64,000 bases of DNA from Solanum dulcamara. Lineage: Eukaryota > Streptophyta > Magnoliopsida > Solanales > Solanaceae. Positions 22,642 through 34,442 of the stretch are shown here, one piece after another. The notes beneath the pieces were generated by a model. That model ran no database searches, was not told the DNA's origin, and worked only from the letters and a program-made list of their open reading frames with translations. The position numbers and the translations under genes were made by a program. Position 1 is the stretch's first letter. Every line of letters begins with the position of its first letter. Location of the stretch: NCBI RefSeq assembly GCF_947179165.1, contig NC_077243.1, positions 36,778,001-36,842,000 of the forward strand, written 5' to 3'.

Positions 22642-25100
22642 TGTCACATCCCGGAAGGGTATCCTAGACGTGATTGGCACTTGAAAGCCATTTCTGACCT
22701 TCAAGCGAACCACCTAACTCAATCATTCTGTCATTCAATCATATACGCTCAAAGAAAGGCTCAATTATAACATGCTATTTACAATTTGGGGGCCGAAGGC
22801 CAAACATGTTTAACTCAACAAAATAAGTATAATAGAACTCCTCAAAATAACAGTTCAACCTCCCCACACTCTTGTCTATGAAGCCTCTAACAAAGTCTGG
22901 AAGGTGCCAATGACAAGCCCATGGCTACCAATAATCAAAATACAAAGACAAAACAAAACTATGCAAGGAGCTCAAGATCCTTCGAAAACTAGGAGGACTC
23001 ACCAATTAGCTGAGAGTGTATGTAGATCTTCAACGGAGTGCCGGTTGATTATCTCTAGTACCTATCTCTGCATCATGAAACGATGCAGGCCAAATAGCAT
23101 CAGTATATGGAATGTACAAGTATGTAAAATGGCCGGATGAAACAAACATCAAGAAAACATCAACATCAACTCAGGGTCTCAACTCATACATACATGACAA
23201 CTCACTCAAGTGTCCTAAGTCTAACAAGAATAGTTTAGCCGGGACTAACTCATAAGCCACTCAACTTAACTGACTCGGAGAACTATCAAGACCTAAATGG
23301 GAGTTTCTCTTATCCGACAACCATCACCTATGAGACGGTGATAGTACAACAATCAGACGTTGTTGCCACATCCGTCCATACCTTTCCAGGGCACGAACGC
23401 CTCCCTAATCATGGATACCATCGATTAGTCAAGTCCTATCATTTCAGGATAATAAAATAGGAAACATCCGACTTTAATAGTTCAATCCCATGGGAAGCAT
23501 CCGACTTTAATAGTTCCATCCCTACCTACGTTGGCGGCATAGTTTCTGGGGTTCGAGTATGGACTATACTCTTACTCGCTTCGGTGCTCGATACTCCTCC
23601 TATGAATCTATGCTCATAATACTCCCTCTAATCATCTCAAACAAGCTCTCATGGATAGTTTCATGTGGGATATTGCCAACTCATTAACTCTATTCTCATT
23701 TCAACTCAATTAAGTCATAATGGCAAGTTCCATTTAGGAGCTCGTCCACTCGTCAATTCTATCTTCCAATTAACTCAATCAAGCTTCATTTAGATAAGCA
23801 TTTATGACATCTCCTCAAGACTCATCACAACTCTATGACTTTAGCTCAACAATTCAAGTAGAATAACACATTTAAGGAAATTGACTTGAGCAACATAATC
23901 ACATGGATAAAGAGATCAACAAAATATAATAACAAGTCATCTCCATCAACTCATACTAACATGAAGGTTTTAGGAACTTCTTAGCTCAACAACATCAACA
24001 CATATAGCATCAAATAAATAGGGGACAAAACTCATTCAAACATAAACCATACCAAGAAACTCCATTTTTATGGACATCTAACCTCAAAGCAAGAGTAGGG
24101 AACATGGGTGGACTTAACCCATGTTTTGGATAGCCTTACATACCTTAGTGAAAACTTGAAGAACACCTTGATGTTGGGTCTTCAATGGAGGACTCAAATC
24201 TTGAAGCTCTTGGAACTCTTCTTGTTGGAAATGGAGAAGAAGAAGAAGAGAGAGAGAGGAAAACTCCTAGGGATTTTTAAAGAGAGAGAGAGGCTGCAAG
24301 ATATGATCTCAAACAGGTCTAGGGTGATACATATATAATTTGGGTAAGTTCCCAAATTGCCCCTTCTCAAAAGTTCTGAAAATAGGCAAAAATACTCCTG
24401 GCGCGATAGTGGCGCGTCGTGCCATTGCAGCGCCAGGCTGATAACGCCTAAAACCTGCACATCTCATAGCAATGCGCCGCGCCAAGGACCAAACTACTGA
24501 GGCACATTCGTGGCGCGATAGTTGCGCATCGCGCCCTTATAACGCTAAGGCCAATATTTTCTGGGTTTTGGAAATTGGCTTGAAAAACCCTACACACCTT
24601 TTAGTGGCGCGCCGCGCCAGAGCCCAAACTACTGAGGCATGTTTTTGGAGAGATAGTGGCGCGTCGCGCCACTGCGGCGCCAAGCCCAGTTTTCCAGCAA
24701 TTGCAACCCAGGCCTGGAAATCTCTACTGTGCTAGTTTATCTTAGGATCGTCATATATTTCCACTCCGAACTCCAAAAATTACATTCTTGGTGGTGTTGG
24801 AAAGAAGACTCGACCACCTTTAATTTAATAGGTCGTGGGCCACCCAAATCATCATATTTCAAAAGATAGGGTCGTTAGAAGTCAACCTCTCATGCGAACT
24901 CCTCCTCAAACTTAGCCACGATGAATCTTTTGGATTGATTTGGTCCTAGGGGTCCTTCATGACCCCACATCACCTCTAACACTGCTCAATTTCTCAAGGG
25001 CTCCTCTTACTCATGTAAATTCTCTATAATACTCGAGTTTGACCCTACCCGAATACAAGAAAGGTCCGAATCTTAGGGAAAATTTTTGAGGGGTGTTATA
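22642..25100 (-). repeat. 5' LTR of inner element
   Basis: In plus orientation starts TGTCACATCCC and ends GGGGTGTTATA; 2459 bp. Carries the CpG-dense repeat block at about 24397-24690 (GATAGT units at 24405, 24517 and 24652) and the minus-strand TATA-like box (24327-24340). Pyrimidine-rich leader on the minus strand at about 24283-24297. Confidence 0.95.
24327..24340 (-). promoter_or_regulatory. TATA-like box of inner element promoter (5' LTR)
   Basis: ATTATATATGTATC on the minus strand followed by a CT-rich leader; conserved between both LTRs. Confidence 0.5.
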
Positions 25101-25105
25101 ATTAG

Positions 25106-25440
25106 CAAGGGCCAAAGTGGTCAAAGGTTCGTGGGGCAAGGTTCCACAAATGCTCCCACTCCCAAATTCAACAAAGACAAGGGTCTTAAATTAATGGTCC
25201 CAAGAGATAACATTGGTACCCAAGCTTTTCCATCATATAGAAAGTATGGGAAGACCCACAAAGGGGAGTGGTTGGCGGGATCAAATGCATGCTTTAAATG
25301 CGGCAAGCCGGGTTATCATGCTCGGGATTGTAAAAGTGGTGGTGGTGGTAGGCCTCAAGTCTAAGTTGCTCATGGCCAACAAGCTCATAGGGGTAGCCAA
25401 TGCACTAACAGTTTATATGCATTGCATAGGAGACAAGAGG
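25106..25440 (+). pseudogene. gag C-terminus with zinc knuckles, outer element
   Basis: Continues the gag interrupted at 15127. The frame 25086-25364 contains two knuckle positions. The first is degenerate (YRKYGKTHKGEW, with all Cys replaced), the second intact (CFKCGKPGYHARDC, CX2CX4HX4C, about 25291-25332). Zinc knuckles bind the genomic RNA. Directly downstream the sequence leads into the protease in another frame. Confidence 0.87.
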
Positions 25441-25469
25441 TTGAGAAAGCACCAAATGTTGTTACCGAT

Positions 25470-26080
25470 ATGTTAAAGTCTTTAATTTTGATGTATATGC
25501 ATGGTTGGATCCCGGTGCAAACTTGTCATTTGTTACCCCATTCTTAGAAAATAGGTTTGATGTGTCACCCGACATGTTATTAGAGCCTTATTTGGTGTCT
25601 ACCCCTGTGGGTGAATCGTTTATTGCTAGAAAGGTCTATAGGGGTTGTCCCGTGTCTATCTTACATAAAGTTATTCCTTGTGATCTCATTGAGCTTGACA
25701 TGGTAGATTTTGATGTCATTCTTGGTATGGATTGGTTACACGCATCTTATGCTTTCATAGATTGTAGAACTCATCGAGTCAAGTTCCAATTTCCAAATGC
25801 GCCTGTTATTGAATAGGAGGGTCGTGATTAGGTGGTGAAGGGTAAGTTTATTTCTTATCTTAAGGCCTAAAAATTGATTTCTAAGGGTTGTATTTACCAC
25901 ATTATGAGGATTAGGGATGTCGACTCTAAAAGTCCTCCTCTTGAGTCGGTTCCCATAGTCAATGAGTTCCCTGATGTCTTTCCCGATGAACTTCTTGGTG
26001 TCCCTCCTGAAAGGGAAGTTGATTTTGGTATGATCTTCTCCCCAATACCCAACCTATATCTATTCCTCCATATTGGATGA
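25470..26080 (+). pseudogene. Protease, outer element
   Basis: Aspartic protease of the gag-pol polyprotein. Around 25503-25530 the sequence reads WLDPGANLSFVTPF, with D-P-G at the active site in place of [23 protein letters not shown] follows (about 25681-25737). A TAG at 25815-25817 ends this frame, and the linker [17 protein letters not shown] follows in the frame 25874-26080. Broken by stops at 25815 and 25868. Confidence 0.85.
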
Positions 26081-26880
26081 CCCCAAAAGAATTGAAAGAG
26101 TTGAAAGAACAATTAGAAGACTTGTTAGAAAAGGGGTTCATAAGATCAAGTACTTCGCCATGGGGTACTACTGTGTTATTTGTGAGAAAGAAGGATGGGT
26201 CGTTTCGTATGTGCATAGACTACCGGTAATTAAATAAGATGACCATTAAGAACAAAGACCCACTCCCTAGAATAGATAATTTGTTTGATCAATTATAGAG
26301 GGCAAGTCACTTCTCCAAGATCGACCTTTAGTCCGACTATCACCAACTATGGGTGAGGGAGTGTGACATCTCCAAAACGGCTCTCTGAACAAGGTATGGT
26401 CACTTTGAGTTTGTGGTGATGAGTTTTGGGTCGATGAATACGCCGGCGGCATTCATGGACTTGATGAATAGGGTGTTCAAACCTTACCTTGATAGTTTTA
26501 TGGTGGTCTTCATTGATGATATTTTGGTTTACTCTAGGGGTGAGGAGGAACATAAAAATCACTTAAGAGTTGTGCTTCAAATATTGAGGGATAGACAATT
26601 GTTTGCAAAATTTAGTAAGTGTGAATTTTGATTGAAGGAGGTGGCATTTCTTGGCCACATAGTATCCGGTGATAGTATCAAGGTTGATCCTAAAAAAATG
26701 GAGCTAGTCAAGAATTGTCCTAGACCATTGTCTCCTTCAGACATTAAGAGCTTCTTAGGTCTAGCCGGGTACTATAGAAGGATCATCAAAGGGTTTTCTT
26801 CCATCTCATATCCTATGACGAAACTGACCTAAAAGAAAGCAAAATTCATATGGATGGATAAGTGTGAAAAGAGTTTCCAA
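26081..26880 (+). pseudogene. Reverse transcriptase, outer element
   Basis: Broken by a frameshift at about 26040 and stops at about 26228, 26298 and 26386. Conserved pieces include [15 protein letters not shown] (about 26179-26223) and the frame 26413-26631 with [18 protein letters not shown] and [11 protein letters not shown]; the catalytic FIDD is at 26509-26520. The connection FLGLAGYYRRIIKGFSS is at about 26752-26802. The polymerase residues are retained but the protein cannot be read through. Confidence 0.9.
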
Positions 26881-27330
26881 ACCTTGAAAGATCGACTTAC
26901 CTCCACTCCTATTTTGACTCTACCGAAAGGATTAGGAGGGTTTGTGGTTTATTTTGATGCTTTAAAAATTGGTTTGGGTAGTGTCTAATGCAAAATGGCA
27001 AGGTCATAGACTATGCTTCTAGACAATTAAAGGTGCATGAGCGTAACTACCCTACCCATGATCTTGAATTAGAGGCCATTGTTTTTGCTTTGAAGATTTG
27101 GCGGCATTACCTCTATGGGGTGCATGTGGATGTGTATACCAATCATAAAAGTCTTCAATATGTGTTCACCCAAAAGGACCTTAATCTAAGACAAAGGAGG
27201 TGGCTAGAACTCCTGAAGGACTATGACATGAGTGTGCATTATCATCCGGGTAAAGCCAATATGGTTGCCGATGCACTTAGTAGAGTGCCTATGGGGAGTG
27301 TGGCCCATGTTGATGAAGGAAAGAGGGAGT
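26881..27330 (+). pseudogene. RNase H, outer element (catalytic Asp lost)
   Basis: YFDAL near 26951-26965 supplies the first D. After a frameshift the frame 26988-27734 continues through [20 protein letters not shown] and [20 protein letters not shown]. At 27141-27143 the codon is AAT (Asn) where the inner element and the family have Asp (TDHKSL). [15 protein letters not shown] closes the domain (about 27241-27285). Confidence 0.87.
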
Positions 27331-28530
27331 TGGTGAAAGATGTTCACTGGTTGGATAGATTAGGGGTGAAGTTGTGTGGTACTGATAATGGTGGCATGGT
27401 TATTCAAAATGGGTCCGAATCCTCTTTGGTGGTAGATATTAAGTCAACCCAAGATCTTGACTCGACGTTTGTTGAATTAAAGAAGTTGGTGAAGGAAAAT
27501 AAGGTAGGGGACTTTTCCCATGGGGGGGATAGGGTGCTATACTACCAAGGTCGATTATGTGTTCCGAATATGGATGGCATAAGGAGTTTGATTTTGAAGA
27601 AAGCTCACAATTCTTCATACTCCATTCATCCCGGTTCGATGAAAATATACCGAGACTTAAAAGAGTTCTATTGGTGGGGTGGCATGAAAAAGGACATAAC
27701 GAGGTTCGTGTTCGACTGTCCGAATTGCCAATAAGTGAAGGCCGAACATCAAAGGTCGGGTGGCCAAGCCCAAGACATTGAAATCCCTACTTGGAAGTGG
27801 GAAGATGTGAATATGGATTTTATAGTGGGTTTGCCTCATACCCGGAAGCATCACGATTTGATGTGATTGCTGATAGAATGACTAAGTAAGCTCACTTCCT
27901 ACCCGTCAAGACTTCCTATAGTGCCAAAAACTATGCCAAGTTGTATATTCGGTAATTGGTAAGGTTGCATAGTGTGCCGTTGTCTATTATTTTGGATCGT
28001 GGTACCCAAATCACTTCTCACTTTTGGAGATCATTACAAAAGGGCCACAGTACTAAGGTAAATTTGAGCACTACATTCCATCCTCAAACCGATGGACAAG
28101 ATGAAAAGACAATTCAAACACTGTAGGATATGTTAAGGGCTTGTGTGTTGGAATTTAAAGGGAATTGAGATGATCATCTACCTCTCATCGAGTTTTCCTA
28201 TAATAATAGTTACCACTCAAGTATTGAGATGGAGCCATTTCAGGCTTTATATGAGAGACGATATAGATCCCGAATTGGTTTGTTTGAAGTAGACCTTGTT
28301 GGGGCCCGATTTGGTACTTGATGCTTTAGAGAAGGTGAAGATCATTAGAGAAAGGTTGAAGACGGCTCAAAGTTATCAAAAATCATATTCCGACACTAGA
28401 TGAAGGGATCTTGAGTTTAAGGTGGATGATTGGGTGTATTTGAAGGTTTCACCCATGAAGGAGGTGGTTTGGTTTGGTAAGAAAGGGAAATTAAGCCCTA
28501 GGTATGTAGGCCTTACAGAGTCTTAAAGTT
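27331..28530 (+). pseudogene. Integrase, outer element (broken)
   Basis: The linker and zinc-binding part sit in the frame ending at 27734 ([18 protein letters not shown] and CPNCQ, with the HHCC Cys pair intact). The frame ends at TAA 27732-27734, at the codon that is Gln in the inner element. Downstream the catalytic core persists in fragments: NMDFIVGLPHT (27812-27845), then a deletion and frameshift near 27860, and an IILDRGTQITS-like stretch near 27986-28020 and TDGQDEKTIQ near 28089. Several stops follow (28123, 28168). Confidence 0.85.
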
Positions 28531-28851
28531 GGTTGGCAAAGTTGCTTATGAGTAGGAATTACCTTTAGAAATGGCCATGGTTCATTCGGTGTTTCATGTT
28601 TCTATGTTGAGGAAATGTGTGGGAGATCCTAGTTCCATAGTGCCTTTGGAAGTAGTGAATGTTGAAGAGAATTTGACCTATAAAGATATTCCAATTAAGA
28701 TTTTGGATCGGCAAGTCAAGAGATTGAGGAATAAAGGAGTTGCCACCATTAAAGTCCTTTGGAGGAATTAACAAGTCAAAGTGCTACATGGAAAGCAGAA
28801 GTGGATATGATGAAACATTATCCTCATGTCTTTCATTCTACTCAAGCCTAA
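28531..28851 (+). pseudogene. Integrase C-terminus and chromodomain, outer element
   Basis: Frame 28571-28771 reads SVFHVSMLRKCVGDPSSIVP and then DRQVKRLRNKGVATIKVLWRN. After a shift the chromodomain end (a YPH..F-like pattern) stops at TAA 28849-28851. Matches the C-terminus of the third element (43836-44327). Confidence 0.85.
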
Positions 28852-29079
28852 GGTAATAAGTCATTTATGCTCAAATGTTTAATGCTTTTATGTTTCAGTT
28901 TTTCGAAGTCCTCATGTGCATGCATATTCATGAAGTTGAATTTTAAAGTTATTATTTATGCTAAAGTATAGATATTTCATGTTTGATGCATTTCAAGTGT
29001 CATTGTATATATGTTAGGTTGCTAGTCCTCGTGCCATGTCCTTTTTATGCTAGTGATTTTCATTTGAGGACGAATGTTC

Positions 29080-29094
29080 CCAAGGGGGAGATAT
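29080..29094 (+). other. Polypurine tract, outer element
   Basis: CCAAGGGGGAGATAT, directly next to the 3' LTR start TGTAATATC. Confidence 0.88.
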
Positions 29095-31288
29095 TGTAAT
29101 ATCTCGAAAATTTCTATGCCAAGACTCGAACCATTCTTTTTAGGTGTATAGGATTGAACTCGGTGACATTTAGTTGTATATATGAGTTAGGATCAATTCC
29201 TCAGTATTTTAAGAGTATTAGATGTGTTTTAGGGTCATAAGGGGTCTTTAACACCAAGCCGATTCCAAATAATTTTTATCATCTAAGTTTCCGAATGAAT
29301 TTATATAAGGGTCAACTTCAAATGACCATATCTCCTAGAATATAATGAATTAGGTGGACCATAACCTATCAAATTAAAGGACATTGAGTCTTCTTTCCAA
29401 CGCCACTAATATTGAAATTTTTTGAGTTTGGAGTCAAAAGTTATGCTTGGTTGACCAGAGAGGTCCGCAACAAGTCCATGTCGCGGACCTACAGCGAACT
29501 TTGACAATTTTTCCAGATTTCAGTTTTTGTCAAACAGAAAGGTGCATGACACATCTGAGTTGAGAAACTGTCGCGGACTTGTGCAGTTTTCCAGATTATG
29601 TAGAGACATTTTGGTAAAATTACCTAATATTCATATATAAGAATTTGGACGCGTTTTGGGTCATTTATTTTCAGTCTTTCACCTCCAAAGAACCCTAATC
29701 TTTATCCTCCTCTCTCTCAAATCATCCCCTTCAATTTTTCTATCAAACTCAAAGGATTCAAGGTTTCTCATTGAAGACCAAGAATCAAGTTTTCTTAAAG
29801 TTTCACTCTAAGGTATGTGGGTTTTCATCCATGGGTTCTTCTACCCATGGAGCTCAAACATTTTTTCAACTTGATGTTTCAAATTCCAAATGGTGAATTC
29901 TTATGAGATTTTCCATGATGATTCAAAATGCATATATTATGGTATATTTGAAGCTTTTTATATTTAAATTGATATATTGACTCTCATTTATGAAATAATT
30001 TTTTTTGTTTAGTGATCCTATATGAAGGCTTAAAAGGTAGTTTTAAAGTGTATATGGTGGGTTGTTTTAAGATGTTTGATGCGATGCATTTATATCACTC
30101 TCATGCACACAAGTATTCTTTAAATGTATTTGAAGGTCTTTATGAATTGAACCCACCTAGTCTTCGTATGTATTCATGAAGTTGAATTGAAAGTTTATGA
30201 ACAAATGCCTATGTTTAAGGGAGTCTTGTGAAATGATTGAATGATGATGAAAGGACTTTTAGACAAAGAAAGGATTCAATATGAAAGGACAATTCTCAGA
30301 TATTTGCATCAAATGAAATATTTTAATGAGGTATTCCACCGATGATGATTTGATGTCGAAAGTTATACAATGCTTATGTTATTATGATATTTAAATATTA
30401 TTTCATGGGATTGACCTAGCACCGAATATAGCATGTAGATGGGGACTCGACCTAAGGGGTCCTTAAGTAAAGTGTCATGTTGCATTAACTATGCGCCAAT
30501 ATAGGAGTCCTTGTAGGCTATTTAGGCTAGTTGATCCACAATTAGCCAATAAAGTTAAAGTTAAAGAACGTTAAAGTTAACGGAGTCTTACCTGGCAAGT
30601 AGACTCCTCATGCCAACGTAGGGGTTATGTTAGATTCCAAGTAATAGCTCCCATGGTCTTAAATATCGGTTAAGGTCACTTCCCCACAAAATGAATATTT
30701 TAAGGTTTCTTATGATGATGTTTAATGTATGCACTCATTATGCACATTGCTTGTTCATGTTCCTCTTATGTTCTTCATTTCGTAGCATACTCACATACTT
30801 AGTACATTCAAAGTACTAACACATACTTTTGCCTACATGCTATCATTATGTAAGAACCGACATCGCTCCTCGACCTCCTCCACGTGGCTTGCTCGAATTT
30901 GTTTGAAGATTTATTGTGGTGAGTTCCCATGTTCCAGAAATAACGTCGTTTATATTCTAAGCTCATGTTTTGTAAAATATTAAAACTTTTATGAAGATAT
31001 TTCTTGACTCTTATTTTGAGGGTGTGCTAGGGACATGTATTAGCCCCCTCCAAATCTATTAGTAGAGGTATGTTGGGACATAAATGGAAAATGTTTTGAA
31101 GTTGCTAAGTATTGTTGTTCCATGATATTTCCCTTAGTTTCGGTTCCCTTTTTATTTATTTACTTTCTTCTTGTTATCGTATGCCATTACCAATGAAATG
31201 CTTAACGAATTCTAAGAGGCTTGGGTGAGGCACCTCCGGGTGTCTCATTCACCATGTAACGTCTATGCCCTAGGCCCAGGTAGTGATA
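29095..31288 (+). repeat. 3' LTR of outer Tekay-like element
   Basis: Starts TGTAATATCTCG and ends in AGTGATA (partner ends CATGACA). 2194 bp. Contains TATATAAG at 29634-29641 and the hairpin at 29829-29850. Followed by GATCC. Confidence 0.93.
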
Positions 31289-31478
31289 GATCCAATTGAG
31301 ATTACATTGTTGAACTTGCACTTTCACGTACGTTCTTTGACTCAGTCTCTTGTTATATGTATCATATTCCTTTATTCTTATTGCATGTTCTATCAAGTTA
31401 TATATCATGTTTATATACTTGTACTATGCTTTTCCAATTTACCTATGGTGTGTATTTGCATTATCTTTGGAGCTTAGT
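31289..31478 (+). repeat. Short relic LTR piece between two insertions
   Basis: Sequence between the outer element and the solo LTR. It would be contiguous with 9620-11977 on the left and 33774 on the right. No gene. Confidence 0.4.
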
Positions 31479-33768
31479 TGTAGTACCCCCTTTGGGAGGA
31501 TGCCACTTATGAAACAAAAGGTAGTTTTTTTTAAATCACAAATAATCAACACCATTACGGGTTCCTAAAATACATAAAACTCGAACTAGTAGTTATTACA
31601 AAACTATTATCTTTCTTTGTGCAAAATAACAAGCCAACATATAAACGCAGTACAAGCATGGCTTGAGTTAAAAGTGTACTCCAAAATAGCAAAACTAGTC
31701 ACCCTATTCAAGTTACAAGCATATAGTTTTATTTTCAGAAGCCTTCAAAATTTCATACATAAGTGCCATATGTATCATGTACAAGTCCCCCAAAATATTT
31801 ACAAAAACTAGATGCATATATAGATGTGATCTTCACAAAGGCTCCAAAAAGTCTACTCCAAATGGCCATCTTCATACCTCATCCCGCACATTACCTACGA
31901 TAGAAAACAACTATCACTAAGCATAAAGTTTAGTGGTGTAAAAACTTTGGGCTTAGAGCCATTAAATTCTTCAATTCCCTTATTCGTCGCAGGTGGCTCA
32001 ATAAGGTAAAAGAAAGACCAAGTGAACAAGAATATCAAAGTATCGAATACAAACCTAGAAGAGTTTCAAAATATCAATATCAATATTCGAACGCTCAAGT
32101 ATCAAAAAACTTATAATTCAATATCGAAAGAGTTATCAAATAATCAATTTCGCATATTAGGCATGTCATGCCTTCACACTAAGCACAATAAATATCAATA
32201 CGGACCGAAGCCCCAAAATTAAGAAGGGTCTTCACCTAATATCAAAAGAATCAAGAACCATGTTGAAAGTGGCTTTCCACTCGTACTCAAGAATGGACGA
32301 AACCCCATCGTCAAGACGAAATATAAATCCAAAGTCAAGATGGGCAAGATACGAATCAAGAGGCATGCCAATATCGATGACAAGTCACCGTAACAAGAAG
32401 GAAAAAGTCCCAATAAGAATACAAAATGATCAAGTAATTCATAAACGTGGGCTATTTAGCGAAAGTTTTGCAATACTTGAGATAATAGTCATACCATAAT
32501 ACAAGATAGAGAGTAAGGAAATAACCCATCAAAATACTTTAAATTTTAGAAAAATAAAATATTCCAAGTTCAAGTTTATATACAAACCTTGATGTTTTAG
32601 CATACAACAGGTTCTACCACAACTCGAAGAGCTCAATTCCTCTCCATCATAGACCAACCAAAATCCACTTCTTCAAACAGTTCCTCTTATCTTGTATAAG
32701 CACATTTACAGCTTAAATACACAATTAAATATCTACTTAAGTTTAAGAGTCTCATCATATCAAAACTAAACATAAAATTAATAAAAATTAGCCCTAACTC
32801 TTCAAACCAAAATTCTGGACAGCCTACTTTCTTGTATTGTTGATCAGTTTTGAAGGGGTAAATAGAGGAAGTAGGCTTTGTGGCCTTAATGAAAGTTATA
32901 TACATGTTTATTAAGGTTGCATACAATTTTGAATCACCCCTACAGAAATTCTGTACAAAGAGATATGCCTAAAATACCAACAGCAGTCCATGTAAAATTT
33001 TCAAAACAAAATCTGGGCAGCACCTCCCCTATACTTCATCACCCTTTTTCGAGCAGATAAAAGCAAAATAGGTTTTAGAGACTAAATGAAAGTTATATTC
33101 CTATGAACTATATTTCCAAAATATCTTGAATCACTCAAAATGAAACTTTACACAAGAAGTTATACTAATATTACTAACGGCAGTCCCATCCAAAAATGGG
33201 TTTGCTAACAAAACAAAGAACCTCAATCTTACCTTAACAAGTGGGTCTCTCAAGTTGGCTAAAATATGTGGTGTGCACGTTAATCTCTTCTTGTTCTTGC
33301 TTTCTCTCAAATTTTCTCTAAGTTTTTAAGTGTAAAAGATGAACAAATGAGAACCCTTAGTCATTAGTTGCCTTATATACTTCTCCCTTGAGAGTGACAT
33401 GTGTCATCCCCTAGGGGTGACACGTATCTGGCTCTTAGGCCGCCATCTCATACCATGCATCCACCCCATGGCTTCCACGTGGCTGGGTGGGGTGCACCCA
33501 AGAAGGTGCATCACCTACTTAGTCCAAGTAGATATATCACCTACTCATTCCAAGTAGGTGCGTCATCTCCTTATTCCTCTTTTGTGGGTTTAAAATATCA
33601 TCTCACTTTAAGAACCTATGTAATCCTTGCTACTTAAGATCGACGTGTACTTAAGTAGTTTTGTTATGTAAGACATTCCAATCAATTTCTTACATAGAAC
33701 TTCATAGATAACTTGGATTACCTGACAATCCTTTAGAAAAACCATAAAAAGAAAATTTGGGTGTTACA
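31479..33768 (-). repeat. Solo LTR (gypsy-type), with target-site duplication
   Basis: In plus orientation starts TGTAGTACCCCC and ends GGGTGTTACA; reversed it reads TGTAACACCCAAA...GTACTACA. Perfect TTAGT duplication at 31474-31478 and 33769-33773. No internal domain lies on either side, so it is the product of LTR-LTR recombination. Minus-strand TATA (33372-33379, TATATAAG). Upstream of it are two inverted repeats: TGTCA/TGACA around CCCC-TA-GGGG (33402-33422) and CACCTACT/AGTAGGTG (33538-33545, 33553-33560). The open frames inside are not genes. Confidence 0.9.
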
Positions 33769-33773
33769 TTAGT

Positions 33774-34239
33774 CAACCTATGCCTAGTGAGTACCATTTG
33801 TTTGGTACTCATACTATACTTTTACACCCTGCAGATCATAGTACGAGTTCTTACTATTAATTTAGATCTCGTGTGGAGCAGTTTCAGGGATTTGGAGACT
33901 ATGGTGAGCTCCTACCATCTATAGTTACTTATCTCCCTCTGTTTTGAGCTAAGAATAGTCTAATTTTTCTTTCAGAGATAGTAAGTATTTATTTATATTG
34001 TAAAGCCTTGAACTCCTATTTGAACTAAATGCTCGAGTAAGGTTGATACCAAGTCTTTGGGATTTTTTTATGTTTAATTAACTCTATATATTTATTTTAT
34101 TTGATTATTTTTTAGTTATTCTATATAATTCTCTTCCACTTAATAGACCATATCTTCTAATTTTAGGCTATGAGTTAGGGTTATCTACTAGTGGGATGTT
34201 AGTAGGTGCCATCTTGACCTGAGATTTTAGGTTATGATA
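33774..34239 (+). repeat. Relic gypsy LTR, 3' end
   Basis: Follows the solo LTR and ends TTATGATA just before a primer-binding-site-like sequence. Interpreted as the end of the old 5' LTR that began near 9620. Confidence 0.45.
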
Positions 34240-34241
34240 GT

Positions 34242-34253
34242 TGATATCAGAGC
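34242..34253 (+). other. Primer-binding site (tRNA-Met) of relic element
   Basis: TGATATCAGAGC, one change from TGGTATCAGAGC. Confidence 0.65.
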
Positions 34254-34442
34254 TCTAGGTTGACCAGTATCATTGGTATGAGGGAAAGTTCTAAGTAGAG
34301 TCCTAGAGATAAGTGTAGAGACATATGTATCCTATCTTCAGGAGACAATAGGGAATACATAGGAAATTCCATTCTTGACTATTATCATGTTCCTTTTCTT
34401 TAATTAATCTGTAAGTTCTTCTTTGAATCCAATCTTTCTTAG

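Larger units (their letters stand above)
15128..25100 (-). mobile_element. Tekay/Del-like gypsy retrotransposon nested in gag (inner element)
   Basis: Complete LTR element of 9973 bp on the minus strand. Its LTRs are both 2459 bp. ATTAG flanks it on both sides (15123-15127 and 25101-25105) as a perfect 5-bp target duplication. Removing the insert joins two halves of one gag-coding region, which confirms the borders. Order on the minus strand from 25100 leftward: 5' LTR, tRNA-Met primer site, gag, protease, RT, RNase H, integrase, chromodomain, polypurine tract, 3' LTR. Stops are few but present in every domain, so it is not autonomous. In the first 310 bases of the LTR pair I count about 21 differences, mostly transitions. 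Confidence 0.95.
11978..31288 (+). mobile_element. Tekay/Del-like Ty3/gypsy retrotransposon (outer element)
   Basis: Complete but inactive LTR element on the plus strand. Order: 5' LTR, tRNA-Met primer site, gag, protease, RT, RNase H, integrase, chromodomain, polypurine tract, 3' LTR. The LTRs are 2193 and 2194 bp. Flanks GGTCC (11973-11977) and GATCC (31289-31293) differ by one base and are read as a decayed 5-bp target-site duplication. The chromodomain-like C-terminus and LTRs over 2 kb fit the Tekay/Del chromovirus lineage. Its gag is split by a second element of 9973 bp. Without that, the element is about 9.3 kb. By eye I count roughly 26 differences in the first 350 LTR bases, so it is not recent. 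Confidence 0.9.
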
